Below are positions 1-8,067 of a stretch of DNA of 64,000 bases, piece by piece. Source of the stretch: CAVZCC01 sp963773765 (lineage in GTDB: Bacteria > Actinomycetota > Acidimicrobiia > Acidimicrobiales > Microtrichaceae); NCBI GenBank assembly GCA_963773765.1, contig CAVZCC010000006.1:248001-312000 (forward strand). Reading direction: 5' to 3'. The position numbers and the translations under genes are program-made. The notes beneath the pieces are model-generated. The model saw only the letters and a list, made by a program, of their open reading frames with translations. It did not search any database and was not told where the DNA came from. Positions within the stretch are counted from its first letter, which is position 1; the number at the start of each line of letters is the position of its first letter.

Positions 1-1
1 C

Positions 2-859
2 ATGGTCCTCACCTCCTCGGGCACGGTGCTGACCAACAACCACGTGATCTCCGGCGCGACCCGCATCCAGGTCGTCGACGCCGACACCGGTGAGTCCTAC
101 GACGCCGAGGTGGTCGGCGCGGCCCCCACCATGGACGTGGCCGTCCTCCAGCTGGAGGGCGCGTCCGGCCTGGACACGGTCGCCACCGGCGACTCCGACG
201 ACGTCGCCACCGGCGACGCCGTGGTCGCCATCGGCAACGCGGGCGGCGACGGCGGCCTGCCCAGCGTGGTGACCGGCAACGTGGTGGCCACCGGTCGGTC
301 CATCACGGCCAGCGACCCCTCGGGATCGGACGCCCACCAGCTGTCGGACCTCATCCAGGTCGACGCCCCCATCGAGTCGGGCGACTCCGGAGGCCCGCTG
401 GCGAACGCCGACGGGGAGGTCATCGGCATCAACACCGCGGCCTCCACCGACCGACGCGGCTCCGCCACCGGCGAGGGCTACGCCGTGCCCATCAACACCG
501 CCCTCGACATCGCGGAGCAGATCGAGTCGGGCAAGGCCAGCGCCACCGTGCGCATCGGGGTCCGGGGCGTGCTCGGCGTGCAGGTCGTCCCGGCCGGCAG
601 CAGCAGGTCCGGCAGCAACGGTTCCGGTGGCGGGGCGGAGGTCGCGGGCGTGGCCTCGGGCTCGGGTGCGGCCGGGGCCGGCGTGACCGCCGGGTCGGTG
701 ATCACCTCCCTGGACGGCGAACGCATCGGCTCGGCCGAGGACCTGACCGCGGCGCTGTCCGGGGCCAGGCCCGGTGACGAGGTCGAGCTGGGCTGGACCG
801 ACGGATCCGGCGACGACCGGTCCGCCACCGTCACGTTGGTGGAGGGCCCGCCGGAGTGA
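2..859 (+). CDS. HtrA/DegP-like trypsin-fold serine protease with PDZ domain (5' end outside window)
   Basis: Secreted or membrane-anchored protease of the S1C (HtrA) family, probably acting on misfolded envelope proteins. The 285 visible residues carry the catalytic triad: His14 in TNNHV, Asp45 in TMDVAVL and Ser129 in GDSGGPL. A Gly/Ser-rich linker near residues 200-215 leads into a PDZ domain (about 216-280, with SVITSLDGERI). The frame is open at the window edge, so the apparent first Met is internal and the signal or membrane anchor lies upstream. Family assignment is firm; the substrate is unknown. Confidence 0.9.
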   Translation: MVLTSSGTVLTNNHVISGATRIQVVDADTGESYDAEVVGAAPTMDVAVLQLEGASGLDTVATGDSDDVATGDAVVAIGNAGGDGGLPSVVTGNVVATGRSITASDPSGSDAHQLSDLIQVDAPIESGDSGGPLANADGEVIGINTAASTDRRGSATGEGYAVPINTALDIAEQIESGKASATVRIGVRGVLGVQVVPAGSSRSGSNGSGGGAEVAGVASGSGAAGAGVTAGSVITSLDGERIGSAEDLTAALSGARPGDEVELGWTDGSGDDRSATVTLVEGPPE

Positions 860-875
860 GGGGCCGTCCGGCCCC
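860..875. terminator. Short GC hairpin between convergent genes
   Basis: GGGGCC-GTCC-GGCCCC forms a 6-bp stem with a 4-nt loop in the 18-bp gap between the protease stop and the convergent GlsB-like gene. There is no U tract, so it is a weak bidirectional terminator candidate. Confidence 0.4.
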
Positions 876-877
876 GG

Positions 878-1126
878 TCAGGACCGGTTGTCCACGGCCC
901 GCCAGATGAGCAGCACGATGATGGCCCCCACGAAGGAGCCGATCAGGCCGCTGGGCCGGATGGACAGGCCGTCCCCGGCGATGAGGCTGGCGATGAGGCC
1001 GCCCACGAAGCTGCCGACGAGGCCGGCCACGAGGGACTGGCCGTTGGGGCGGGTGCCCATGCCCAGCACCAGCTGGGCCAGCCATCCGATGAGCATTCCG
1101 AAACCGAGCAGGGCGAGGATCAGCAC
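878..1126 (-). CDS. GlsB/YeaQ/YmgE-family small membrane protein
   Basis: An 82-residue protein that is almost entirely hydrophobic, with about three membrane segments (LILALLGFGMLIGWLAQLVL, a central GLVGSFVGGLIASLIAG and a C-terminal GLIGSFVGAIIVLLIW). Repeated Gly-rich helices and this length are typical of the transglycosylase-associated (GlsB) stress-protein family. The GTG start is fixed by an in-frame TAG just upstream. It lies 9 bp after the sulfotransferase gene and may be co-transcribed with it. The biochemical role of the family is poorly known. Confidence 0.85.
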   Translation of the reverse strand: MLILALLGFGMLIGWLAQLVLGMGTRPNGQSLVAGLVGSFVGGLIASLIAGDGLSIRPSGLIGSFVGAIIVLLIWRAVDNRS

Positions 1127-1135
1127 GCCGGAACC

Positions 1136-2380
1136 CTACTGAACCTCGGACGGGACGCCGAACCGCTCCTGGTACGGCAGGAGGCGCTCCCGGTGCTCGC
1201 CCAGGTCCAGGCCGGTGTCCTCGAAGCGGTAGTCGTGGCCCTCCGGCCGGCCGTGGTGGCGGTCGGCCAGGTAGTCCTGGAGTCGTCGGCGGTGGGCCGG
1301 GGTGAGCTCCCGGTCCCAGGCCCGGTACAGGCCCGCCACCACCGCCAGCGGGTCCGCCACCAGGTCCTGGTACACCACGTCGGTGATCCGGTCCGCCGGC
1401 AACCCACCCGCGTCGCGCACCGCGGTCACCTCGTCCATGAGGAACCCCAGCCCGAACCCCAGGAGCTGCGCGATGCCGGCATGGTCGACCCGGTCGGAGT
1501 GCATCCAGTGCAGCGTCGCCATGAGGTCGGCCAGGGAGCCGATCACGCGGAGCGGGTCCCGGTGCGTGATGACCACGTGGGCGTCGGGGTACTCCCGGAA
1601 CAGCGCCGGCAGGGCGGACAGGTGTGACGGTGCCTTGAGCACCCACCGCCCCGGGTGGTCGGACTGCAGGGTGGCGAGCATGCGCCGGTGCCAGGCGTAC
1701 TCCGGGCCGTGGTCCGAGCCGGCCCGTGCCATGACGTAGGACGGGACGTTGTACAGCCCGGTGAACATGTCGGTGGAGAACTGGTGGGCGAAGGCGAAGA
1801 TGCACTCGGTGGGCAGGAACCCCCGGTTCTCGTGCATGGCGGTGACGGCGGGGACCATCTCGTCCATCACCGTGACCTCGTCGTCCGCGGCCGCCGCCCT
1901 GGGGTCGGCGTCGTAGGAGGCGGCCCGGGGCGGCGGGACGGAGTACATCAGCTCCCACAACCGGGGGGAGCGGACCTCGGGGTCCAGCGACAGCAGCTCG
2001 TGCAGGAGCGTGGTGCCGGAGCGGCCCAGTCCGGTGACGAACACCGGCTCGTCCACCGGGCCGGCCAGCACCGCGGGCTCGCGGTCCCACAGGTCCACCA
2101 GCCGCAGGCGGTTGGCCAGGATGCGGTCCAGCTCCGTGCGGGCCCGCAGGCGGCCCGGCAGGTGCAGCGCCGCCTCGTCCTCCAGCGAGGCCAGCAGCGT
2201 GCGATACGGACCCAGGAACCAGTCGTCGCCCCAGTCGTCCAGGCCCGTGGCGGCCGTGGCGGCGGCCAGCAGCTGGTCGGGGTCGAGCGACACGATCGAC
2301 CGTCCGTCGTCGCCCAGTGAGTGGCCCACCACCGCGAGCTTCTCGACCCACGGGGCCCGCGGTGGTGGCGACCAGCTCAC
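1136..2380 (-). CDS. Sulfotransferase family protein
   Basis: 414-residue PAPS-dependent sulfotransferase-like protein. The 5'-phosphosulfate loop is FVTGLGRSGTTLLHELL (about residues 113-129) and the 3'-phosphate-binding segment is VVITHRDPLRVIGSLADL in the middle of the protein. In actinobacteria this long type usually acts on lipids or other small hydrophobic molecules, but the acceptor cannot be read from sequence. The GTG start at 2380 follows a CAGGAT-like -10 by 6 nt, suggesting a leaderless transcript. The operator at 2402-2417 separates it from the divergent enoyl-CoA hydratase, which puts it in the lipid regulon. Confidence 0.85.
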   Translation of the reverse strand: MSWSPPPRAPWVEKLAVVGHSLGDDGRSIVSLDPDQLLAAATAATGLDDWGDDWFLGPYRTLLASLEDEAALHLPGRLRARTELDRILANRLRLVDLWDREPAVLAGPVDEPVFVTGLGRSGTTLLHELLSLDPEVRSPRLWELMYSVPPPRAASYDADPRAAAADDEVTVMDEMVPAVTAMHENRGFLPTECIFAFAHQFSTDMFTGLYNVPSYVMARAGSDHGPEYAWHRRMLATLQSDHPGRWVLKAPSHLSALPALFREYPDAHVVITHRDPLRVIGSLADLMATLHWMHSDRVDHAGIAQLLGFGLGFLMDEVTAVRDAGGLPADRITDVVYQDLVADPLAVVAGLYRAWDRELTPAHRRRLQDYLADRHHGRPEGHDYRFEDTGLDLGEHRERLLPYQERFGVPSEVQ

Positions 2381-2401
2381 GCTACGATCCTGCCACGAAA
2401 C

Positions 2402-2417
2402 CTGACGTGTGTGTCAG
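2402..2417. promoter_or_regulatory. Operator copy 1 (CTGACR-N4-YGTCAG palindrome)
   Basis: CTGACGTGTGTGTCAG lies between the divergent sulfotransferase (start 2380) and enoyl-CoA hydratase (start 2459). First of 15 copies of the same inverted repeat; the flanking C and G extend the dyad by one base pair. Confidence 0.85.
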
Positions 2418-2458
2418 GTGTGGGCGGCCGGCAGGCCGGGACCGGGGGACGGCGAACC

Positions 2459-3289
2459 ATGACCATCCACGTCGAGCGGAACCCGACCATCGACGGCCAC
2501 ACCCTGGACCACGCCGTGCTCATCACCATCGACCGGCCCGGGTCCCGCAACTCCCTGGACCTGTACCACTTCCGGGACCTGGCCGGCGCGTGGCGGGACC
2601 TGCGCTTCGACGACGACCTGTGGCTGGCCATCGTCACCGGCGTGCCCGGCAACTTCATGTCCGGGGCGGACCTCAAGACCTACATCCCCCAGGTGACGGA
2701 GCTGGCCAAGGAGATCGGCAGGGGCGAGGTCACCGAGATCGACGGCTGCCGGCTGGAGGACGGGACCCGGGCCGTGCTCCGTGACGTCAAGATCTACAAG
2801 CCGATCATCGCCGCCGTGGACGGCCCGTGCGTGGCCGGCGGCATGGAGATGCTGGGGGGCGTGGACATCCGCATCGCCACCCCGAACGCCACCTTCGGGG
2901 TCATGGAGCCCAAGCGCGGGCTGTTCGCCGGGGGCGGGACCACGGCCCGGTTGCCCCGGCAGCTGGCCTTCCCCGCCGCCATGGAGTTCCTGCTCACCGC
3001 AGAGGCCTTCCCGGCCTCCCGGGCCCTGGAGCTGGGGCTCATCAACGAGATCGTGGAGCCGGAGGACCTGCTGCCCCGGGCGGGGGAGTGGGCCCGCCGC
3101 ATCCTGGCCAACGCGCCGCTGGCGGTGCAGGCCACCAAGGAGTCGGTCATCCGCGGCCTCAACGGCACCCTGGCCGACGCCTACGGGATCGAACAGGAGC
3201 TGTCCCAGCAGATCTTCGCCACCGAGGACGCCAAGGAAGGTCCGAGGGCCTTCAAGGAGAAGCGCGGGCCGAACTGGCAGGCCCGGTGA
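2459..3289 (+). CDS. Enoyl-CoA hydratase/isomerase family protein
   Basis: 276-residue crotonase-fold protein acting on acyl-CoA thioesters, probably hydrating a 2-enoyl-CoA. The oxyanion-hole segments are visible as NFMSGADLKTY and VAGGMEMLGGVDIRIA, followed by FGVMEPKRGLFAGGGTTARLP, the usual position of the active-site acids. The ATG at 2459 sits 41 bp after the operator. The stop overlaps a 3-codon mini-ORF that leads into the thiolase-like gene, so the two are probably translationally coupled. Substrate chain type cannot be assigned. Confidence 0.88.
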   Translation: MTIHVERNPTIDGHTLDHAVLITIDRPGSRNSLDLYHFRDLAGAWRDLRFDDDLWLAIVTGVPGNFMSGADLKTYIPQVTELAKEIGRGEVTEIDGCRLEDGTRAVLRDVKIYKPIIAAVDGPCVAGGMEMLGGVDIRIATPNATFGVMEPKRGLFAGGGTTARLPRQLAFPAAMEFLLTAEAFPASRALELGLINEIVEPEDLLPRAGEWARRILANAPLAVQATKESVIRGLNGTLADAYGIEQELSQQIFATEDAKEGPRAFKEKRGPNWQAR

Positions 3290-3297
3290 GCCGGTGA
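3286..3297 (+). other. 3-codon relay mini-ORF at hydratase/thiolase junction
   Basis: GTG AGC CGG TGA: its GTG overlaps the hydratase stop (3287-3289) and its TGA overlaps the thiolase GTG (3294-3296). It keeps a terminating ribosome on a stop/start chain. Shortest example of the relay pattern; could be coincidence on its own. Confidence 0.4.
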
Positions 3298-4788
3298 CCG
3301 TGGACCCCCGCACGCCGTGCATCATCGGGGTGGCCCAGCGCACCTGGCACCTCACCGGTGACGACCTGGCGCCCGAGCCCCTGGCCATGCAGGCCGAGGT
3401 GGTGCGGGCCGCGGCGGCGGACACCGGTGCGACGCGGTGACGTGCTCGCCGCCGTCGACGGCCTGGACGTCGTGTACTGCATGTCCTGGCCCTACGACGA
3501 CCCGGCCGGCCGGTTGGCCGCGACCCTCGGCATCGCCCCGCCCCGCCAGGCCTGCTCGGGCATCGGGGGCACGGTGCCCCAGCAGCTGCTGAGCGCGGCC
3601 GCGGCGCGGATCATCGCCGGCGACGCCGAGGTCCAGGTGGTGGTTGGGGCCGAGGCGCTGGACACCAAGCGCCGGCTCAAGCGGGCCGGTGAACGGCCGG
3701 CCTGGTCGCACCGGCACCCCGAGCCGCCGGGGTTCCCGTTCGAGGCCCCGTTCCACCCGGCCGAGGTCGCACACGAGGTGTTCCAGGCCTGGCTCACCTT
3801 CGCCGTGCGCGACGTGGCCCGTCGTGCCGCCCATGACGAGGCACCCGAGGCCCATCGGCGTCGCCTGGGGGACCTGCTGGCCCCCATGACCGACGTCGCC
3901 GCGGCCAACCCCTTCGCCTGGTTCCCGGTGTCCCGGACCGCGGAGGAGCTGGTCACCCCGACGCCGGACAACCGGATGGTCGGCTACCCGTACACCAAGC
4001 TCATGGTGGCGGTGATGGACGTGGACATGGCGGCGTCGGTGGTCATGGCGTCGTGGGCGGCGGCCGACCGCCTGGGCGTGCCCGAGGACCGCCGGGTGGT
4101 GCTGCGGGGGTGGTGCTCGGCCGAGGACCCCGTGTACGTGGCCGAGCACGGTGACCTGGGCCGGTCGCCGGCCATGGCCGCGTCCGCGGCCGAGGCGCTG
4201 CGGTGTGCCGGGGTGGGGATCGACGACGTGGCCCACCTGGACCTGTACTCGTGCTTCGCGTCGTCGGTCGACTTCGCCCGCGACGCGCTGGGCCTGGCCG
4301 ACGGCGACCCCCGTCCGCTGACCGTGACCGGCGGCCTGCCCTATGCCGGCGGCCCGGCGTCGAACTACCTGTCGCACGCGGTGGCGGCCATGGTGGAGGC
4401 GCTGCGGGCCGACCCGGGGTCGCTCGGCCTGGTCAGCGGCGTGGGCATGCACCTGACCAAGCACTGCCACGCCGTCTACTCCACCGCACCGGGCCCGGTG
4501 GTGCTCCCCGGGGCGGCCGCGGTCCAGTCGCGTGTGGAGGCCGCCAACCCGGCCCGGGCCATCACCGACACGTTCACCGGTCCGGCCACCCTGGCCGGGT
4601 ACTCCGTGGTGCACGGCCGCGACGGCACGCCGGCGTGGGGACTGGGCGTGTGCGACCTGGACGACGGCACCCGGGCGTACGCCCGCACCGAGGAGGCCGG
4701 GCTCCTTGCCGCGTGGGAGGCCGAGGAGTGGGTGGGCCGCCCGGTGCGGCTCGCCGCCGACGGCCCGGTCAACCGGCTGTCGGCCTGA
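3294..4788 (+). CDS. Thiolase-superfamily (SCP2/acetyl-CoA acetyltransferase-like) protein, frameshifted
   Basis: About 497-residue thiolase-fold protein. It opens VTVDPRTPCIIGVAQRTWH in one frame; after about 3425-3440 conservation continues one frame over with DVLAAVDGLDVVYCMSWPYDD. It carries thiolase-like segments (QACSGIGGTVPQQLL and PYAGGPASNYLSHAVAAMVE) and an extended C-terminal region. It is longer than classical thiolases and belongs to the actinobacterial acetyltransferase group found beside enoyl-CoA hydratases. It probably acts in the last steps of side-chain degradation. One base appears missing near GACGCGGTGACG. The gene converges on the ACAD at 4800. Confidence 0.72.
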
Positions 4789-4799
4789 CCCGGCCCGGC

Positions 4800-5939
4800 T
4801 CAGCGCGGTCCCCGGGGCAGGCCGAGCACGCGCTCGCCCACGATGTTGCGGTTCACCTCGGTCGTGCCCCCGGCGATGGTGAGGGACCGGGCGTGCAGCA
4901 GGCTCTGGCCCCACGCACCCTCCAGCGCGCCCAGGCCCAGGACGTCCACCGCGACCATCGGGAGCTCCTGGCCCAGCTGGGACCAGGCGACCTTGATGAC
5001 GCTGGACTCCGGCCCGGGCGGCAGCCCGGCCGCGGCCCGGGCCAGGGCGCGGTCGGCGAGGTAGCGCAGGCACTCCCCGTCCGAGTGGAGCCGGGCCAGC
5101 CGGTCCCGCACCAGCGGGTCCCCGGTCCGGCCGGCGGCCCGGGCCGCGTCGACCAGGTCGGCGATGCGGCCCCGGAGCTGCAGGTGCAGCGCAGCCACAC
5201 CTCCCCGTTCGTTGGACAGGGTGGCCATGGCCACCCTCCAGCCGTCGTGCTCGTCGCCCAGGCGGGACGCGACCGGCACCCGGACGTCGTCCAGGAACAC
5301 CTCGCTGAACTCGACGCTGCCGGTGATGGTCCGCAGCGGCCGGACCTCGATCCCGGGGAGCCGCATGTCCACCAGCAGGCAGGTGATCCCGGCCTGCGGC
5401 CGGGCCGCGGTCGGGTCGGTGCGCACCAGCAGCTCGCACCAGTGCGCCACCGGACCGAAGGTGGTCCACACCTTCTGGCCCCGCACCACGTAGTCGTCGC
5501 CGTCGCGCACCGCCGAGCACTGCAGGGAGGCCAGGTCGGACCCGGCGTCGGGCTCGGAGAAGCCCTGGCACCAGATCTCGTCGCCGCGGAGCAGGGGCCG
5601 GAGGAAGCGCTCCTGCTGGTCGGGCGTGCCGAAGGCCATGATGGCCGGTGCCACGTTGGGGATCCCCAGGGCGTTGATCGGCCCGGGGGCACGGGACCGG
5701 GCCATCTCCCGGGCGTGCTCGGCCTGCTCCAGCACGCCGGCGGCCCGGCCGCCCCGCTCCACCGGCCACGACGGGGCGGCGTAGCCGGCGTCGGCCAGCA
5801 GGTGGTTCCACTCCCGCATCCGGGTGAGCCAGTCCGCATCCGGCGCGCCCTCGAACTGCAGGCCCCGGTACCGGTCGGTCAGGTGGTCGCCGAGCCAGGC
5901 CCGCAACTCGTCCCGGTAGGCCACCGCCGCTGCGTCCAC
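4800..5939 (-). CDS. Acyl-CoA dehydrogenase (FadE family, catalytic-type subunit)
   Basis: 379-residue FAD-dependent acyl-CoA dehydrogenase making the alpha,beta double bond. Family marks are WCQGFSEPDAGSDLASL, VVRGQKVWTTFGPVAHW, FSEVFLDDVRVP and the C-terminal TIAGGTTEVNRNIVGERVLG. The base before GT in that last motif is Gly, so the catalytic Glu is probably the one in LSNERGG, the isovaleryl-CoA-dehydrogenase position. The GTG start is 6 nt after TAGCAT (5946-5951, minus strand), giving a predicted leaderless mRNA. The operator at 5954-5969 is directly upstream. Confidence 0.9.
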   Translation of the reverse strand: MDAAAVAYRDELRAWLGDHLTDRYRGLQFEGAPDADWLTRMREWNHLLADAGYAAPSWPVERGGRAAGVLEQAEHAREMARSRAPGPINALGIPNVAPAIMAFGTPDQQERFLRPLLRGDEIWCQGFSEPDAGSDLASLQCSAVRDGDDYVVRGQKVWTTFGPVAHWCELLVRTDPTAARPQAGITCLLVDMRLPGIEVRPLRTITGSVEFSEVFLDDVRVPVASRLGDEHDGWRVAMATLSNERGGVAALHLQLRGRIADLVDAARAAGRTGDPLVRDRLARLHSDGECLRYLADRALARAAAGLPPGPESSVIKVAWSQLGQELPMVAVDVLGLGALEGAWGQSLLHARSLTIAGGTTEVNRNIVGERVLGLPRGPR

Positions 5940-5953
5940 CGGGCGATGCTAAC

Positions 5954-5969
5954 CTGACGCCTGTGTCAG
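5954..5969. promoter_or_regulatory. Operator copy 2, with minus-strand -10 TAGCAT
   Basis: CTGACGCCTGTGTCAG flanked by AAC and GTT, one of the longer dyads. It serves the divergent ACAD (start 5939) and the DUF35 gene, whose GTG start (5963) lies inside the palindrome. Confidence 0.87.
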
Positions 5970-6391
5970 GTTCAGGGCGGTCCGCAGCGGGGCCACGATT
6001 CGACCAGCCCCTCATCGAGGAGGAGTCCGCACCCTTCTGGGACGGGCTCAAGGAGGACCGGCTCCTCATCAAGCACTGCACCGCGTGCGACGCCTACCAC
6101 TACTACCCCCGCCCGTTCTGCCCGTCGTGCTGGAGCGACGAGGTGGAGTGGCACCAGGCGTCGGGACGGGCCCGGGTGTACTCGTACTCCACCGTCTACG
6201 TGAACGACCTGCCCCCGTTCGGCCCCGAGGTGCCCTACGTGGCCGCGGTGGTGGAGCTGGAGGAGGGGCCCCGCATGATGACCCGCCTGGTGGACTGCAC
6301 CAAGGACGACATCACCATCGACATGCCGGTGGAGGTCACCTTCGAGCCGCTCGACGACGAGCTCCGCATGGCGGTGTTCCGCCCGGCCTGA
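5963..6391 (+). CDS. DUF35 OB-fold/zinc-ribbon acyl-CoA-associated protein
   Basis: 142-residue Zn-ribbon plus OB-fold protein. The ribbon is CTACDAYHYYPRPFCPSCW (CxxC...CxxC, about residues 39-57), followed by the OB-fold core VYSYSTVYVNDLPPF. DUF35 proteins act as partners of SCP2-type thiolases/aldolases and MaoC-like hydratases, delivering acyl-CoA substrates; ChsH2-Ltp2 is the studied case. No start codon lies between GTG 5963 and the conserved region, so translation probably begins inside the operator on a leaderless or nearly leaderless mRNA. The partner may be the thiolase at 3294 or 8068. Confidence 0.85.
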   Translation: MSGSGRSAAGPRFDQPLIEEESAPFWDGLKEDRLLIKHCTACDAYHYYPRPFCPSCWSDEVEWHQASGRARVYSYSTVYVNDLPPFGPEVPYVAAVVELEEGPRMMTRLVDCTKDDITIDMPVEVTFEPLDDELRMAVFRPA

Positions 6392-6439
6392 TCCCACCAG
6401 TGGGCCGGCGGCGATCCGGACGCCGCGACCCGGGTGGGA
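6392..6439. terminator. Compound hairpin between convergent genes
   Basis: Outer arms TCCCACC (6392-6398) and GGTGGGA (6433-6439) enclose a second stem GCGGCG/CGCCGC (6408-6413, 6421-6426). It lies between the DUF35 stop and the convergent XRE-cupin gene. Likely bidirectional intrinsic terminator without a U tract. Confidence 0.5.
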
Positions 6440-6459
6440 CTGGCTGTGTGGGTGGACGG

Positions 6460-7083
6460 TTACCGGGAGCGCCGGGGGCGAGGTCGTGCTCTGACGTGGG
6501 CGCGTTGACCTTGTTTGCCGATGAGGCTGAGGAACTCGACGGGCCCCGACGAAGTAGCGCCGAACCAGTGGGGGGTGCGCGTGTCGAACTCGACCACCTC
6601 GCCGGGTTCGAGGGTCAGGTCGCTGTCGCCGAGCACCACTCGGAGCTGGCCGTCGAGGACGTACGCCCAGTCGTAGCCCTCGTGAGTCCGGAGGACGGGC
6701 TTGCTGTCCTCGGTGGCTGCAGGGAGCACGAACTTGAACGCCTGGATCCCGCCCGTCCGTCGAGTGAGCGGGATGACCGTCTGCCCATCGCCACCCTCGA
6801 TCGGTCGCATGTTGATGCGAGGATCACCGGTTTCCGGCGCGTCGACGAGCTCATCGAGCGAAACCGAATACGCCCGGGCGAGCGGGAGCAACTGCTCGAG
6901 GGTCGGTCGTCGCAGACCGGCCTCGAGTCGCGACAACGTGCTCGTCGAGATACCGGTCTCCTCGGCGAGGTCGGTCAGGGTGATGTTGCGCCCGGCACGC
7001 AGGTCCTTCAGGCGGGGACCTACCGCATCGAGTGCTCTCTCGAACTGCTCATCCACACGGATGAGTTTGCCGTTTGGCAACAT
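6460..7083 (-). CDS. XRE-family HTH regulator with C-terminal cupin domain
   Basis: 207-residue transcription factor. The HTH is LKDLRAGRNITLTDLAEETG / ISTSTLSRLEAGLRRPTLEQ (about residues 23-62). It is followed by a small-molecule-sensing cupin (residues 100-195) with EGYDWAYVLDGQLRVVLGDS and LEPGEVVEFDTRTPHW. Such regulators usually control one adjacent operon, here the divergent methyltransferase. The 88-bp divergent gap and early coding sequence are less GC-rich than the surroundings, suggesting separate ancestry. The ligand is unknown. Confidence 0.87.
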   Translation of the reverse strand: MLPNGKLIRVDEQFERALDAVGPRLKDLRAGRNITLTDLAEETGISTSTLSRLEAGLRRPTLEQLLPLARAYSVSLDELVDAPETGDPRINMRPIEGGDGQTVIPLTRRTGGIQAFKFVLPAATEDSKPVLRTHEGYDWAYVLDGQLRVVLGDSDLTLEPGEVVEFDTRTPHWFGATSSGPVEFLSLIGKQGQRAHVRARPRPRRSR

Positions 7084-7170
7084 CAGTTGCGAATCGGCCT
7101 GATCTCGTCGACTCTGGTTGATGAGACCGACAGCCCCGCTCCTCGGCGGCCGTACGCAGGGAGATCTGAG

Positions 7171-7824
7171 ATGCACACCTTCGACAGGGAGTACTGGGAG
7201 TCGCACTGGCAGAAGGTGCCGACGACGTCGACCGGCCGGGAGGTCTCCGAGCATCCCTACCTGACCCGGGAGGTTGCCGGCCTGGCCCCCGGTACCGCCA
7301 TGGAGGCAGGATGCGGCGAAGGTGCAGAGGCGGTGTGGCTCGCCGCCCGAGGGTGGCAGGTCACTGCGGCGGACATCTCGACCGAAGCGCTCACACGCGC
7401 CGCTGATCGTGCAGCTGCTCGTGGTCTCGACGCCAACCGGATCCGGTGGGTCGAAGCGGACCTGAGCGTCTGGCAGCCGGATGCCCGGTCCGACCTGGTG
7501 ACCACCTTCTACGCCCACCCGGCCATCCCTCAGCTGGCGTTCTACGACCGGATCGCCGAGTGGGTGGCGCCGGGCGGCACCTTGCTCATCGTCGGACACG
7601 ACCACGGGGCCCACGACCACCATCACGGTGGCCACGACAACCACGATGGCGACAGGCATCCGCCGGAGAAGGCAACGGCAACCGTGTCAAGCATCACTGC
7701 GCTCCTCGACGATGCGACCTGGGATGTCGTCACCGCGGAGCAGAACCTCCGCACCCTCGCCAACGGGTCGGGAGGAACGGTCGAGCTGCACGACGTCGTC
7801 GTGAGCGCCACTCGACGCCGCTGA
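7171..7824 (+). CDS. Class I SAM-dependent methyltransferase with His-rich insertion
   Basis: 217-residue methyltransferase. Motif I is AMEAGCGEGAEAVWLAARGW (about residues 44-63), with VTAADISTEAL and IRWVEADLSVW after it. After WVAPGGTLLIVG comes a His/Asp-rich stretch (HDHGAHDHHHGGHDNHDGDRH, split here as two runs: HDHGAHDHHHGG and HDNHDGDRH) that could bind metal. The overall fold resembles the tellurite/thiopurine-type methyltransferases of small toxic substrates. A Shine-Dalgarno-like AGGGAGA precedes ATG 7171. It is divergent from the XRE-cupin regulator, and both differ in base composition from their neighbours. The substrate is not identifiable. Confidence 0.82.
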   Translation: MHTFDREYWESHWQKVPTTSTGREVSEHPYLTREVAGLAPGTAMEAGCGEGAEAVWLAARGWQVTAADISTEALTRAADRAAARGLDANRIRWVEADLSVWQPDARSDLVTTFYAHPAIPQLAFYDRIAEWVAPGGTLLIVGHDHGAHDHHHGGHDNHDGDRHPPEKATATVSSITALLDDATWDVVTAEQNLRTLANGSGGTVELHDVVVSATRRR

Positions 7825-7829
7825 CGTAT

Positions 7830-7854
7830 CGCCGCCGCTGACCGCTCGGCGGCG
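7830..7854 (+). terminator. Hairpin after methyltransferase gene
   Basis: CGCCGCCG (7830-7837) pairs with CGGCGGCG (7847-7854) around a 9-nt loop, 6 bp after the methyltransferase stop. From 7855 to 8067 I see no convincing gene or regulatory site; short open frames there lack any recognisable protein pattern. Confidence 0.5.
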
Positions 7855-8067
7855 GCGGAGGCCTCCGGAACCCGAATCCGTCTCACGGCCTGCGCTTCTG
7901 CGACCGCAGTGGCTTCTGGCTGCAGTGCCGGAGCAGGCACGGCGCCGGTCCGAGATCCTGGACCGGTACCTGCATGGAACGTGGTTGCGGCTCCGGCGCG
8001 TCACACTGCCGGACCGGGTGGTCCGGAGGTCGTCCAGATCCAGGCGGTCGGCCGGTTCTGACCGGCG

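Noticed and set aside
3352..6081. Very long antisense open frame (about 909 codons) across several genes
   Set aside because: Arg/Pro/Gly/Val-rich with no recognisable domain; a by-product of high GC in antisense frames. Many similar frames were dismissed for the same reason.
7623..8004. Overlapping short minus-strand open frames after the methyltransferase gene
   Set aside because: Arg/Ser-rich, no ribosome-binding site and no protein pattern.
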